A stretch of DNA of 64,000 bases, from contig JAMKCH010058460.1 in the NCBI GenBank assembly GCA_023653785.1, positions 1-64,000 of the forward strand. Reading direction: 5' to 3'. A program made the position numbers and the translations under genes. The DNA comes from Ophioderma brevispina (Eukaryota; Echinodermata; Ophiuroidea; Amphilepidida; Ophiodermatidae). The notes below the pieces were generated by a model that was given only the letters and a program-made list of their open reading frames with translations, was not told the DNA's origin and did not search any database. How positions within the stretch are numbered: position 1 is the stretch's first letter; each line of letters starts with the position of its first letter. Shown piece by piece: positions 12,501 through 21,100 of the stretch.

Positions 12501-15500
12501 ACTAGAACATGTGATTAACCAATAAGAAACAAGAAATGCAGTAGACCCCAGGGGGTTAAATACATGACAAGTAGAAGTAAAATCCCAGGTACTGATGTTC
12601 TGCAAGGTTGTGTCCATTTTTGATGAACAATTTGGTGGTTTGCAAGTGTTTTTGATTTAGCTTTAGCAAGTCATGGTTAAATAGAGTCTCTGGGGAAAAT
12701 TCTGGCCTATAGAACATTTTGAATGAGAAACTGCCATCATAATAGCATGAGTGGGGGAAATGAACTGCTTATACAAGCAAGCATTTCAGTCAACCATAGA
12801 GGTTCATGTGCATGATTTGCAGCACAGGTTCATCTGGTGAGGGGTGAGGGGACTCCCATTTTGGAGTTGATGCATATGTAAGACTAATAAGACCTCCATT
12901 TTCAGTGGCGTTGTCACCCAAAGACCCCAAAAAAAAAAAAAAAAAAAAGTACTCATATGCTAACCATTCTTCCTTTGAATATAGCAGATTGTTGAAATGT
13001 TTTTGGGATGGTTTCTATCAAAGCAGCTATACCATTCAATTCAGAACAAAATATATATTTAAAAAAATTCACAACTACAATATTAGCCACACTAGGCAAT
13101 GCATTACAATAATCCATGGCTAATCCTTAAGATCACGACACCCTATCCCTGACTGCAATGCTTCATAAATACACGGTAGGAACGGTAGGAAGTTGGCCAA
13201 ACATGTTTTTCAAAATATGCCTGCTGAGGGGGATACTTGATCCATTCAGTGGGGCATTCTTGTCATTAACCCTTAAGAACTGCATGCCGATTGGCTACAA
13301 AGAAGGCTATCTAGTTTATGTGGTATTGAGTGAATATCAGGAATATGTTATGTTAAGAATATTTATTTAAGAGGATTATGTTTAGATGATTATTTTAATT
13401 GGTACTCAAATGACTAGAACATGTGGATTAACAATAAGAAACAAGAAAGCCGAGTAGGACCCCAGGGGGTTAAATACATGACAAGTAGAAGTAAAATCCC
13501 AGGTACTGATGTTCTGCAAGGTTGTGTCCACTTTTGGAGAACAAATTGGTGGTTTCATAGTGTTTTTGATTTAGCTTTAGCAAGTTAGTGGTTAAATAGA
13601 GATCTCTGGGGAAAATTCTGGCCTTATGAACATTTTGATATGAGAACTGCCATCATTAATAGCTGGAGTGGGGAAATGAACTGCTTATACAAGCAAGCAT
13701 TTCAGTCAACCAGAGAAGTTCTGGAGATTTTGCAGCACAGGTTCATCTGGTTGAGGGGTGAGGGGGACTCCATTTTGGCGTTGATGCAATGTAAGGACTA
13801 TACAACCTCCAGTTCAGTGGCGTGTTACCCAAGACCCCGTATTTTTAAATATTTTACCACTTTGGTGCCAAAGACGCCTAGTGTTTGTAAAGTTTGAAAA
13901 TTATTATCTTTTTTAGAAAAATTTGCAAACATTTCAACCAAAGATCCCATTTTGGGGGAAAATTAGCAAAATTTTAACCTGAAACCCCTAATTTTGGAGC
14001 AATTTGGCTGTGAACATTAGATAAAAAAGAATGCACTAGAATTACAAAATGCACCTTTAAGTACCACTTAGTAATTTCTGTCACATTCGTATCATGATTC
14101 CATTACTCACAATCCACTATTGAAGTAGGTCATAGGTAAAAATTAATATCTACCATAAACTACTCAAAAATTCTTAAAAGTCTAATAAATAGGGTTGGCT
14201 TTTTTGCATATTTATATCTTTGAAAGGATATTTATAATCACACATGTGTATAAAAACAATACCAGCAGTTGAAGCAGGAAGCCAGCTCAGCATGTTCATT
14301 TTAAATCGGCCTTTAGGTCACGCAGGGGAACATGATCTTGCTATGTTTTCCAGGGCACAAAGGTGGTCTCCGTGTTTTATAATCTAGCTCCTGAACCCAG
14401 TAAAACCCACGTACATTAAATCCCTGGCCTGGTAATATATTAGCGGTGCACATTTCTGCAGGCTAGCATGGTAATGAAAGGGTCTCATGTCGGTTGTGCA
14501 TGACATGGAATACTACATACCAAGTAATGTTCATTTTCACACCAATGTGTGCTTCCCCCAGGTTTTTTCCACTTGTTTCTGTGCTTGCTCTACTTTCCGA
14601 TTAACGATGACAATTTCAAATTTTTGCCTGCAGTAGTCATTTGAAGTGGCATTACAGTGGATGGTTACACACAGTTTTGTTTTCTTCCTCCCTTTCAGAA
14701 TTTGTCTTTTTTCATGCTGGCCTAATGCCTGATATTTAACTACAAATTAACTACACATATCAGCTTTATGCTACAATTTCAATTCAAGGGTGGTTATTGG
14801 GGCACAAAATTGTACAGGAAAATAAAGTCATTGTTGCTTGCTGTAATTCTCAATGTTTTTGTTGATTACTTCCATATGAGCCTTTGTAATGGAGAAAAAT
14901 TAAAAACGGGACCATGATCGGGTCACCCACCTTTAAGCGATGCCTATACTAAAACTTTGTGAATTTTTTGTAAATTTGACGAATGAGTAATTATGGCACT
15001 TTTGCCAAACCTCGAAAGTGAAATACGACAGTAATGGATGTGGGTGACGAAATGTTCTGATTTTTTAACTTCCATCATTTATTGTTTTGTCTTTAGTCTG
15101 CTTCCTTTTCTGCCCAAATCCAGCGGAGGAAATACTCATTCATCAAGTTGTTCTCTTTTTGGGTCACATGGTGTGACAATTTATTCCCTCAAAAAATACC
15201 AGCTCCCTTGAATCTAATGGTGCAACCCTAGTCACCAAAATTTGTGTAGGCGGTGCTTATCAGGTACACAAAATCTACCCTACTCCTGCCCCAATGATAT
15301 TAGAAGGAGATTTGTTTGTATTCACCACACAGAACCAGCAGTTTGGATACCCTACTGTATAAACTACATCAATGCACTTTTTTTTGTCTGCCTTTTAGCT
15401 ATCAAGAACAAAGTTAAGGAGGATCAGTTGCTAGGGTAACACCTAAAATTAATGAAAAGATGTGTCCTTTCGCTGGGCATCCATATTTTGAGAGCACTCC

Positions 15501-18500
15501 CCGTCAACCTCAAATATTTCAATGCTTTTCTGGAATTAAAGGTGGGTTAGCTCTATTTCACAACCTCATCCCTCGCCACACTTTTACCTCTCAATTGATA
15601 TTTTTGATATCGGAAAAATTATATTTCTCATTTCCATGTGGAATTTAAGGCCCACGAAATGTTTCCTTTTGATTTATGAATGAAAACAGCCCCAAGTGGT
15701 CAACCACACTCGCTGGCATACTTACCACTTTTAGGAACATAAATTTTGCTTCTACTATTCCAAACGGGCGCCAATTTCTGTCATTATTATGTTCTAAGAA
15801 TCTTCCGTCCATACAAGTCTACAGTAAAAAAAATGAAAAACTTAAAAAATACCAAAAATTTGTTCATTTTCATTCTTCTTAAATTTGCTAGCAATTTACA
15901 AGTATTGGTCATCCACGACGTCAGAGGTCCATAAGACTCGTCCACCTGTCTCCTGACTCTTCCATTTCTGGCTTTAAATAACCTCTGATTGCTGATCATT
16001 TTGTTGTTTCCGCACAATGCAACTTCTGCCAAATCCGCTGATTGAACGGAAGTCAACACTGTTCTCATGTGAAATATCAGTTACATTTATACATTCCTGC
16101 ATCCATAAAGTTATTCTAAACATTTACAAATAAAACACTTTTACATTTATTCACATCTATTCAATTTAACAACATTCCACAGACTTTTGCCCTCTAAAAA
16201 ATCCAACATTTACAAAATTAAAACTTAAATTAGAGAACCAAAAATAGTACTAGAAAGCTATCCACAACTGGAATATCATAACATGGCAACTTTTGGTGTG
16301 AACATGTGAAAACACCACTCAAAACCTTTTTTTTTCGCATCAAAAACTAGGAGTAAATATTATTTATATTTTCATTCAAGAAATGTGAGGACAAATCTTG
16401 AGGTAAGATAACAAAACAGGACAGTAAACTGACACAAAACGATCGTGAATTTCTCTGATTTTGTAATGTACACAAATAAACTTGGCGATCTACAAAATAG
16501 CACGGCCGAATCTGGCGTATTTCTTCAAAAATCATCCACCCAATTATCGAGGCTTGACATATAACAATGATCTTAATGATCTGAGGCATGATCTGCATCA
16601 TTATCAAGAACAAAGTACTGCATGCCCAGCCTGCCTAGCTTAGCGCCCAGTGAGGCGTACCCCACTGGAACTTGATTTGAACTGTCCCTGCTTTTTTGAA
16701 TTTGGATCTATACTGGGAATCTAACAGCTGAGTCTCATAAAGAAACATGAAAATAAACCAGCTAGTTTACCGAGAACACCTGATAAATTGACAAAATACT
16801 TCGAGTTGGTCAGTCCCCCGCAACAACTAAGCTTAGCCCCCTGGCTACCTAAATTAACACAAATCCAAAATGGGTGTAAACTCTGGACCAACATGGTTCC
16901 AAAATATTGTAATTTACTGCCTGTCAGTAGTCACAGATTTTTTTTCCTTCCACATATATTTTCAAAGCTAAAAAGTTTCCTAATTAATATGATAAATGGT
17001 TGTTTGGTTTGAAAATCCTTAAGTCCACAGTCAATTTTTGACTAAAGGGTCTGATTTCAGTTAGGAGTGCAGATGACTCTCAAAGACAGTTGGTAAAACC
17101 ATATTTGATCAGATTCTATAACTCATAATGATAATATTGGATGGCTTCCTTTCGGGTGATACTGATATATTGGATCCCTATATGAAAAATATCGGTATTC
17201 ACCGTTATTTTCATATAATGTACCATCAATAATTATGGTCGCACCCTTAAAGCCATCCAATATTATATCAAAATTTGTAATTAAAAGTTTTTGATGATTG
17301 CTGCCACTTGAGGAAGAAGTCAGACACTGATACGGGTCCCCCCCGTTACTATACTTAGATAGTGATCGCTTTAAAAGACTGGGGGTGCTTTGGAGTTTCG
17401 GCCATCATATCCATGTCACAACTCGAAGTGAAGCAAATAATGGGATTTAATTCACCTTGAGAGTTTCAACCCTTGAAGTGTCATGACCCGTCTGAACATG
17501 GCTCATGCCTACTGAGTGTTTCCTAATAACGCCCGGGGGGGGGGGTTCATTATTCCAAAAGGGAGGGTTTAGTTAAAGTAAAAAATGGAAGTCAAAAATC
17601 CCAAAAATCCCTTACACGCCTTATTTCGCTGATTCAATAATACGAACGAATGAGCAGGCGGACGCGGTTTTTCCGCACTACCGAGCTCAAAGTTCCATAA
17701 TAATTACAACTATTACAACTGAAGCACAACAGCGATTATGATACGGATTATGACTGCCCGCCATTAATCATGTGGATTTTAGGTAAGCTTAACTCAGTTT
17801 CCTTGATTGCTTTATCAAAAATCCTAGGGGGCGTTTATTATAGCAGGCGTTTATTAGGGACAACACGGTATTTTTGGAAATTAAAATTAAGGTGGATGTT
17901 AATCAACAGGTAGACACCCTTTTTTTGACCCAATTTTAGAATGCCTCAATAGGTTTAAGGCATTCATCCTACATTTCCTGGTTTTGAACATACACTGTGT
18001 AGCCTGAATTTGTGCAAAAAATTGTATTGTAACTAAAGGAACCCACAAACAATCTGATGCCAATTTAACAAGTTTTTATCAAACTGTCGTAGATGTCTCC
18101 CCTGCTACATTTAGTAAGCAATTGTAGGCAAAAACCAACCTTCACTTAGCAGTATTTCCATCATAATTCCTATGCCTTTGATTTGCTCCCTTATATCTCT
18201 TCCTGTACCGTTCACAAGTTAGGTCACATATTGTACACATGTTCAAACTGTCATATCTGTTTTATACTCATATTTCTCCATCTGTACATGTTCCAATCAA
18301 CACTCATTCCAAACATCATCTATTCTTGTGTTTTATGAAACTCGCCATTGTACAAAAACCATAAATCACACAATGTACTCTTCAAGCTTTAAAATCAAAT
18401 CATTTTTTTTATTTGCTTAAAAATATGACAGAAGACCCTTTCCCCCTTCAGATTACCAGCTTTAAATACCTACGCTACATTTCCAACTCCCAAACCAACA

Positions 18501-19389
18501 ATTGATGGTTTCGATTAGCGAGATCTATTTGCCCAGTTTCCTATTCCAACCTCCCTTAAAGTATACACATTCATCACTCATTCAATTTTATCAATACTGG
18601 TCAAACTCGCTTTCCAAAAGGAAACTGAAGACTAGGCTGTGGGCTTGTGAATAGAGTGGCAACAAGTGTCGCGGCCTGATACAAGTCGTCATGTGAGTGC
18701 AACAAGGTCGTATGGGCAAAAGCTGCCATTTGTCAGTAGTTTCCATCCAACCATATTTTGCCAAGTCTTATGGCTGACTCAAGGAAAGATAAACTGAGTT
18801 ATCCTATGTATGGCAGTACACAAATGTATCACATGGCAGCTATTGTACTTACGACCTTCTTGCACCCACATGACAAAGTCATTTATTCATAAAATCTGCC
18901 AAGGCTTGGCACAAGTGGCACTTCTAGTATGGCAGCCAATGTACTGTTAAACAAGTTCTATGCAAAAATGTCAGAATATTTAACAAGGATGCCTCTGTAA
19001 CATAAACATTAAACAGAGCAAAACTGTTGCCTGTAAAGCACTCAAGTGCTCTTAGCAGTCATGATTTTCATAATCATAAACGCGTTTACTTCACAAATGG
19101 GTCTTAGGAATTATGAAATATTTATTACAAAGAAACAAATTATACAGTGTATGTGTGTGTTCGAGCATATGTTTTCAAGTGTATTAGTGTTCGAGTGCAT
19201 GCATGTGTGTTTGAGTGTATGTATGTTACAAGTGTATTTGTGTTTAGTGTATGTTTCAGTATGCATGCGTGTGTGTGTGTGTACTTGTACGATGTATACT
19301 TCCGATCAAGGACCTAACACCAAAAGAAATTGTTTTTGAACAAAGGTCCTTTAAAGTATAACAGAGAGAGAGAGAGGGGGAGAGAGAGA

Positions 19390-19421
<32 letters not shown>

Positions 19422-19797
19422 GTGTGTACGTGTGTGTGAATTTGCATGCATGTAGGGTACAGGGTGCAAAATAAGATTTTTAAAGGGCAGCCAATTTCAA
19501 GACAATTTTCAATTTTATAAAAGGGCATCAAGGCAATTACATGTTAAAGAATAGGGCCAAGAATTGCAAAAATTTAGGGCATCAAGGCAACTGGTAGGGG
19601 CACCGAAGGCAATTGCCTTCGGTGCCTTCGGTTATTTTGCGCCCTGTGTAGGGAGGTGCACTGTACCTTGATCCAATCTTCAGCTGGCACACTGCTTCCA
19701 TGCTTTTGTTGAAGAATCTCTAAAATCTTTTGCACATCACCTTCACTCAGTTTGGCAGATCTCAAGCTGGCAATCACATTGCGTGTACTGTTACCAT
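406..19797 (-). CDS. Kinectin/RRBP1 (p180) family gene, partial, ten exons
   Basis: Vertebrate kinectin and RRBP1 are ER membrane proteins with an N-terminal anchor and a long cytoplasmic coiled-coil rod that binds kinesin or ribosomes. Ten minus-strand exons join here into about 453 residues of heptad-rich, Glu/Lys/Gln-rich rod. The family call rests on a run of matches in the right order: SDPVAGLKKQLQEKEQ (RRBP1 GDPVAILKRQLEEKEK), THEAHTHEIQALQG, AELGRLQNELQKM, LSKRLSEVSEEL and finally NNDLREKNWKAMEAL, nearly identical to vertebrate kinectin and RRBP1. Exons from 5' to 3' are 19667-19797, 11465-11537, 10759-10916, 10141-10292, 8676-8844, 7472-7698, 6515-6619, 3857-3993, 2276-2387 and 406-501, all with GT donors and AG acceptors. 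The anchor, the basic N-terminal region and the C-terminus are absent. Because kinectin and RRBP1 are paralogues in vertebrates, a single pre-duplication orthologue is likely and no symbol is assigned. Confidence 0.93.
502..2275. other. Intron with a 73-bp palindrome
   Basis: This intron of about 1.8 kb contains the inverted repeat listed at 1808-1880, a G9 run near 1587 and A/T homopolymers. No other gene or element is recognised. Confidence 0.6.
1808..1880. repeat. Near-perfect 73-bp palindrome, 36-bp arms
   Basis: The left arm 1808-1843 and right arm 1845-1880 are reverse complements with one mismatch, separated by a single base (G at 1844). The arm core is GAACTGATGGTAATG. It would form a very stable hairpin in RNA or single-stranded DNA. 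It may be a very short foldback element or a terminal-inversion product; no flanking target duplication is obvious. Confidence 0.9.
2276..2387 (-). CDS. RRBP1/kinectin coiled-coil exon
   Basis: The exon is 112 bp: one base completing a split Met codon and then 37 codons (LGDKVKTIEGLQQQLESS to KKNN). It corresponds to the rod segment immediately before the DLREKNW block. The donor is AAT followed by GTAAGT and the acceptor is TTTACAAG. The phase joins the upstream exon (AT|G) and downstream exon exactly. Heptad spacing of Leu, Val and Ile supports a coiled coil. Confidence 0.93.
2388..3856. other. Intron, nothing further recognised
   Basis: AT-rich intronic sequence. A small hairpin (GGGGTGCGTTAACACCCC near 3137) is the only structure noticed. 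Short open frames on either strand have no coding character. Confidence 0.5.
3857..3993 (-). CDS. RRBP1/kinectin coiled-coil exon, uncertain 5' edge
   Basis: The reading frame RYKIHQKEVDEQLQKA to YYEQEQKQ plus AT is clear and splices in phase to the 2276-2387 exon (donor AAT|GTAAGT). With an acceptor at AAATTAG before AAG the exon is 137 bp and joins the upstream exon in phase 0. That acceptor lacks a pyrimidine tract. Upstream sequence in another frame (ILEMTKEIRSTQ, to about 4019) also looks like coiled coil. The true exon may therefore begin further 5' (acceptor GGCAGAG) and contain a one-base error. The 3' half is firm; the 5' edge is not. Confidence 0.78.
3994..6514. other. Intron with a SINE copy
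   Basis: This intron of about 2.5 kb includes the possible 5' extension of the previous exon (3994-4019), a G8 run near 4551 and the SINE at 6180-6446. No additional exon is recognised. Confidence 0.55.
6180..6446 (-). mobile_element. tRNA-derived SINE, marine-invertebrate type
   Basis: Read on the minus strand, a decayed tRNA-like head (A-box-like TAGTGAGGTAATGCGTTCGA, B-box-like GGTTTGAAC) is followed by a body with TCCTTGAACAAGATACTTG and then CTCTCCACCCAGGTGTATTA. The combination of a tRNA head, an 'ACAAGATACTT' segment and a 'CACCCAGGTGTAT' segment is familiar from SINEs of marine invertebrates. The 3' end is uncertain. It lies antisense to nothing but in the same orientation as the host transcript. 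Confidence 0.65.
6515..6619 (-). CDS. RRBP1/kinectin coiled-coil exon
   Basis: A 105-bp exon of 35 codons, phase 0 to phase 0, reading ESTNQIHNLEGCVRSVEEKL to NDEEVK. The donor is AAG|GTAAAC and the acceptor is CACACACAG. The heptad-patterned, charged sequence occupies the position of the RRBP1 'LTERIRSIEALLEAG' part of the rod. Phases agree with both neighbours. Confidence 0.92.
6620..7471. other. Intron with pyrimidine-rich tract
   Basis: A CT-rich run (TTTCTTTCTGTCTCTTTTTC near 6892) is present at about 6820-6970. No other feature is seen; open frames here reflect the CT run. Confidence 0.5.
7472..7698 (-). CDS. RRBP1/kinectin exon with internal frameshift
   Basis: The exon starts after TGATTCCAG and reads LSKRLSEVSEELRKAESRSH to DLEKSNE, matching the RRBP1 rod segment LQKRLDEVSREL. 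It ends with STIATLEAKIK before AAG|GTATAG. Both ends are phase 0, yet the exon is 227 bp, one short of a multiple of three. The first frame stops after SNEP. A second frame gives a plausible coiled coil (LEAITQERDSVTHNK) before the final frame takes over. The net defect is one missing base near 7590, either an assembly error or an allele-specific lesion; the flanking exons look intact. Confidence 0.88.
7699..8675. other. Intron, nothing recognised beyond a C14 run
   Basis: AT-rich sequence with a C-homopolymer near 7814. No exon or named element is seen. Confidence 0.5.
8676..8844 (-). CDS. RRBP1/kinectin coiled-coil exon
   Basis: The exon is 169 bp: one base completing a Gln codon, then 56 codons reading KEQIMGAELGRLQNELQKM, REMANKDTQVRQIDEMRR, NLEAKNAQYEQQMKQAGS. 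It aligns with RRBP1 'TELAKLRQELSKVSKEL' and 'LEAKAAAFEKQVLQLQ'. The acceptor is ACATTTCAG and the donor is TCG|GTATGT. This is among the most clearly conserved parts of the gene and is more GC-rich than the surrounding intron. Confidence 0.95.
8845..10140. other. Intron, nothing recognised
   Basis: About 1.3 kb of AT-rich intron. A short direct duplication (CTCATCAGTGCAAG around 9690-9730) is the only local repeat noticed. Confidence 0.5.
10141..10292 (-). CDS. RRBP1/kinectin coiled-coil exon
   Basis: The exon is 152 bp: 50 codons plus two bases of a Gln codon. It reads THEAHTHEIQALQGRTKQLQ, then a run ending EENARLKTEANHAAQ. It aligns with RRBP1 'REHVKEVQQLQGKIRTLQEQ' and 'RLQQENSILRDALNQA'. 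The acceptor is CCTGTTGCAG and the donor is GCA|GTAAGT. Phase 0 entry and phase 2 exit match the neighbouring exons. Confidence 0.95.
10293..10758. other. Intron, nothing recognised
   Basis: Short AT-rich intron with no repeats or extra exons seen. Confidence 0.5.
10759..10916 (-). CDS. RRBP1/kinectin coiled-coil exon
   Basis: The exon is 158 bp: two bases completing a split Glu codon, then 52 codons (ILLAQSSAQKVKEIRAELVQ to LHMRMRQ). It corresponds to RRBP1 'SKLRELNKEMAAEKAKA' and 'REQEITAVQARMQ'. The acceptor TTATTCTTAG before AAATTTT was chosen over an internal CTCAG because only the former matches the phase 1 exit of the upstream exon. The donor is CAG|GTAGGC. Confidence 0.93.
10917..11464. 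other. Short intron largely filled by a hairpin element
   Basis: About half of this 548-bp intron is the nested foldback element at 11164-11434. The rest is AT-rich with nothing recognised. Confidence 0.6.
11164..11434. mobile_element. Nested foldback (palindromic MITE)
   Basis: The outer arms, about 11165-11250 and 11345-11434, are inverted copies sharing AGGCT..TTCTGAAAGGGAGTC and TAGTCCTAC..GAGTGGACC. Inner arms (about 11262-11290 and 11300-11328, core TGAGAAAATTCCTCA) fold again around a short loop containing GCTGTTCC. Almost the whole 270 bp can form one hairpin. Candidate TA target duplications flank it. It has no coding capacity and sits in an intron about 30 bp from an exon. Confidence 0.85.
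11465..11537 (-). CDS. RRBP1/kinectin exon with SDPVAGLKKQL
   Basis: A 73-bp exon of 24 codons plus one base, reading ANQRSDPVAGLKKQLQEKEQ then ALHN. It matches the RRBP1 block 'KGDPVAILKRQLEEKEKLL' that begins the long rod. The acceptor is TTTCCTTCCAG and the donor is AATG|GTACGT. Phase 0 entry and phase 1 exit fit the neighbours. Confidence 0.95.
12158..12928. repeat. Tandem duplication, copy 1
   Basis: The copy starts AGTACTCATATGCTAACC and ends GTGGCGTTGTCACCC followed by a long A run. Copy 2 follows 19 bp later. Copy 1 lacks a segment of about 120 bp that is present in copy 2 and also differs by many one-base indels. Confidence 0.9.
12948..13838. repeat. Tandem duplication, copy 2
   Basis: Same start (AGTACTCATATGCTAACC) and same end (ACCCAAGACCCC) as copy 1. 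It carries an extra segment at about 13153-13275, between CCCTATCCCTGA and ATTGGCTACAAAG. The junction between the copies is an A-rich run (12929-12947), so a retroposed or misassembled duplicate are both possible. Confidence 0.9.
17131..17266. mobile_element. Short MITE with TA target duplication
   Basis: The terminal inverted repeats ATATTGGATGGCTT are flanked by TA on both sides. An internal inverted pair (TATATGAAAAAT..ATTTTCATATA) makes most of the 136 bp self-complementary. TA duplication suggests mobilisation by a Tc1/mariner-type transposase, which is inferred and not encoded here. Confidence 0.8.
17519..17868. mobile_element. Possible non-autonomous DNA element
   Basis: CCTAATAACGCCCGGGG near the left end and GCGTTTATTAGGGA at the right end are inverted. 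A second GGGCGTTTATTA copy occurs just inside the right end. The interior is non-coding. The termini are short and imperfect, so the boundaries are approximate. Confidence 0.45.
18688..18874. repeat. Inverted repeat, 42-bp arms
   Basis: The arms at 18688-18729 (GTCATGTGAGTGCAACAAGG...) and 18833-18874 (...CTTGCACCCACATGAC) are imperfect reverse complements around a loop of about 100 bp. It is probably a foldback or MITE remnant. Confidence 0.65.
19142..19290. repeat. GT-rich interrupted microsatellite
   Basis: Irregular runs of GTGTATGTGTGT-type sequence, with AGTGTAT interspersed, extend across this interval. Open frames here on both strands are low-complexity artefacts. Confidence 0.85.
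19362..19440. repeat. Compound AG/TG microsatellite
   Basis: An AG-dinucleotide run is followed directly by a TG-dinucleotide run. On the minus strand this gives a CA run and a CT run about 230 bp downstream of the donor of the 19667-19797 exon, because that gene is read leftward. Confidence 0.9.
19460..19646. mobile_element. MITE with CAGGG termini beside an exon
   Basis: The terminal inverted repeats are CAGGGTGCAAAATAA and TTATTTTGCGCCCTG, with TGTAGGG just outside both ends (19451-19457 and 19647-19653). CAGGG termini with a 7-8 bp duplication resemble hAT-type elements. Inside are two AGGGCATCAAGGCAA copies and a perfect 28-bp palindrome (19599-19626). The element ends 20 bp from the donor of the neighbouring exon. 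Confidence 0.75.
19667..19797 (-). CDS. RRBP1/kinectin exon, 5'-most one found
   Basis: The exon is 131 bp: two bases of a split codon, then 43 codons reading GNSTRNVIASLRSAKLSEGD, VQKILEILQQKHGSS, VPAEDWIK. In RRBP1 the equivalent block (GEAQRLIEILSEKAGIIQ, DTWHKATQKGDPV) precedes GDPVAILKRQL, and here the exon splices in phase 0 to SDPVAGLKKQL. The acceptor is AACATTACAG and the donor is AAG|GTACAG. It marks the globular-to-rod transition. Phase 1 entry means at least one more coding exon lies upstream. Confidence 0.93.
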
Positions 19798-20084
19798 CTG
19801 TAATGTTTATAAGACACACATACAATTATTAAATGGAGATGACTACTGTTTCCATGACAGGTCTGTTATTTTTCCTGGTCAGGTTTGTTATTTTTCATAA
19901 CAAATTTAACTAACCAAGACAAGAACAATGGGCTCTTGAGGTTTGTATTTAAAGAACACTATCAGTGAGTGATGGTGGTGAAAAATGATTTGAAATGCAG
20001 AATTTTGTGAGCTCAAAGTGAAGGAAAACGTTGTATTTGTGTGAGAGTGCATGTCTCTTCAGATATGTACCTTCCAATGAAGAA

Positions 20085-21100
20085 TGGACAGAAAGGAGAG
20101 CTTTTTTTTTTTTAGAGAAAAAGGCAAAGTGTTCCACAAGATACGATTCCCCATTCAATTACGTGTTGTAGTAAGTGTCCGATTTTTTTTTTTTTTTGGT
20201 TACGGACTTTTGTATTGTACTGATAAAATTTGTCTGATTCTGTGCTTATTAGGGTGCTTCTGATCTTATCATATGCCGGGTTATGTGAGGTTTACCGGAC
20301 TGGTTACATAAATGCAAAATCTGATTTTTGATGATTTTTTTTCGCTTTTATGATATCTTAGCAAATCACTGATAGTGCTTTAAATGTATCAGAAATTGAA
20401 CTGACATCATGAACATTTCAAATGCACTGAGTTGTCCAAGTATATATTTTTTAATGAAATCTGTGTTTTTTACTTGTAACATGGACAGACTTGGTTTTGC
20501 ACACAGTAACATGTGTTCATGATGTTAAACACATAAAATGCAAGTTAAAAGAGAAAGAAATCCCACATAGCACATGCTTGTTGACGAAAAAAAATTAATT
20601 CATGGTTTCTCGGCTTATCATGCTCACTATATTCAAAGAAATCAATGTAGGCTGCCCCTTCAGTGGCACATACACACATACATACAACAGATATGACATA
20701 CAGACGCAAAGTGGTCCTGCCACTACACTGGCGGCCCACAAAAATGCAGAGCACATAGCTTTTTTGCCTAATGTTTCTAGATGAACTTTATCCTTAACTG
20801 GACGAGCAGTGAAATAGACGCGGAATGTTTCACCAACTTGGGTACCGGGCCCACCGGGTGCTCATCTACATAACAGGACAAACTAACCCATACTACGTAG
20901 GCATCCTTATATAAATAAGGTCAACTTGGATTCAAATATTGTCCGTTTTATCCTATCCAAACCACAGAAATGCTACTGCCAGCATTCAGATTTTATTGAC
21001 GGAATATATAACCACAAAATTGACAACATTTTAAAATTTTCAGTAGAGTCCCAATTTATATACTAATAGTTCATGCTAACTCGTCATGGGCTGTTTAGAT
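20085..21100 (+). repeat. Dispersed repeat, copy 1
   Basis: Shared words with three other sites include ACGTGTTGTAGTAAGTGTCC, GCAAAATCTGATTTTTGATG and TTAGCAAATCACTGATAGTG. The similarity to 25840-26750 seems to continue for most of 1 kb (ACTGCCAGCATTCA against ACTGCTAGCATTCA). Orientation is given relative to this copy. Confidence 0.6.

Larger units (their letters stand above)
11538..19666. other. 8.1-kb intron rich in repeats
   Basis: This is the longest intron between confirmed exons. It contains the duplicated segments at 12158-13838, MITE-like inverted repeats at 17131-17266, 17519-17868 and 18688-18874, a GT/AG microsatellite region at 19142-19440 and the MITE at 19460-19646. Nothing beyond diffuse AT-rich sequence is recognised in 13.9-17.1 kb. 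Confidence 0.55.

Noticed and set aside
19256..19531. Minus-strand frame with HTHTHTH repeats
   Set aside because: Product of the GT/AG microsatellite only.
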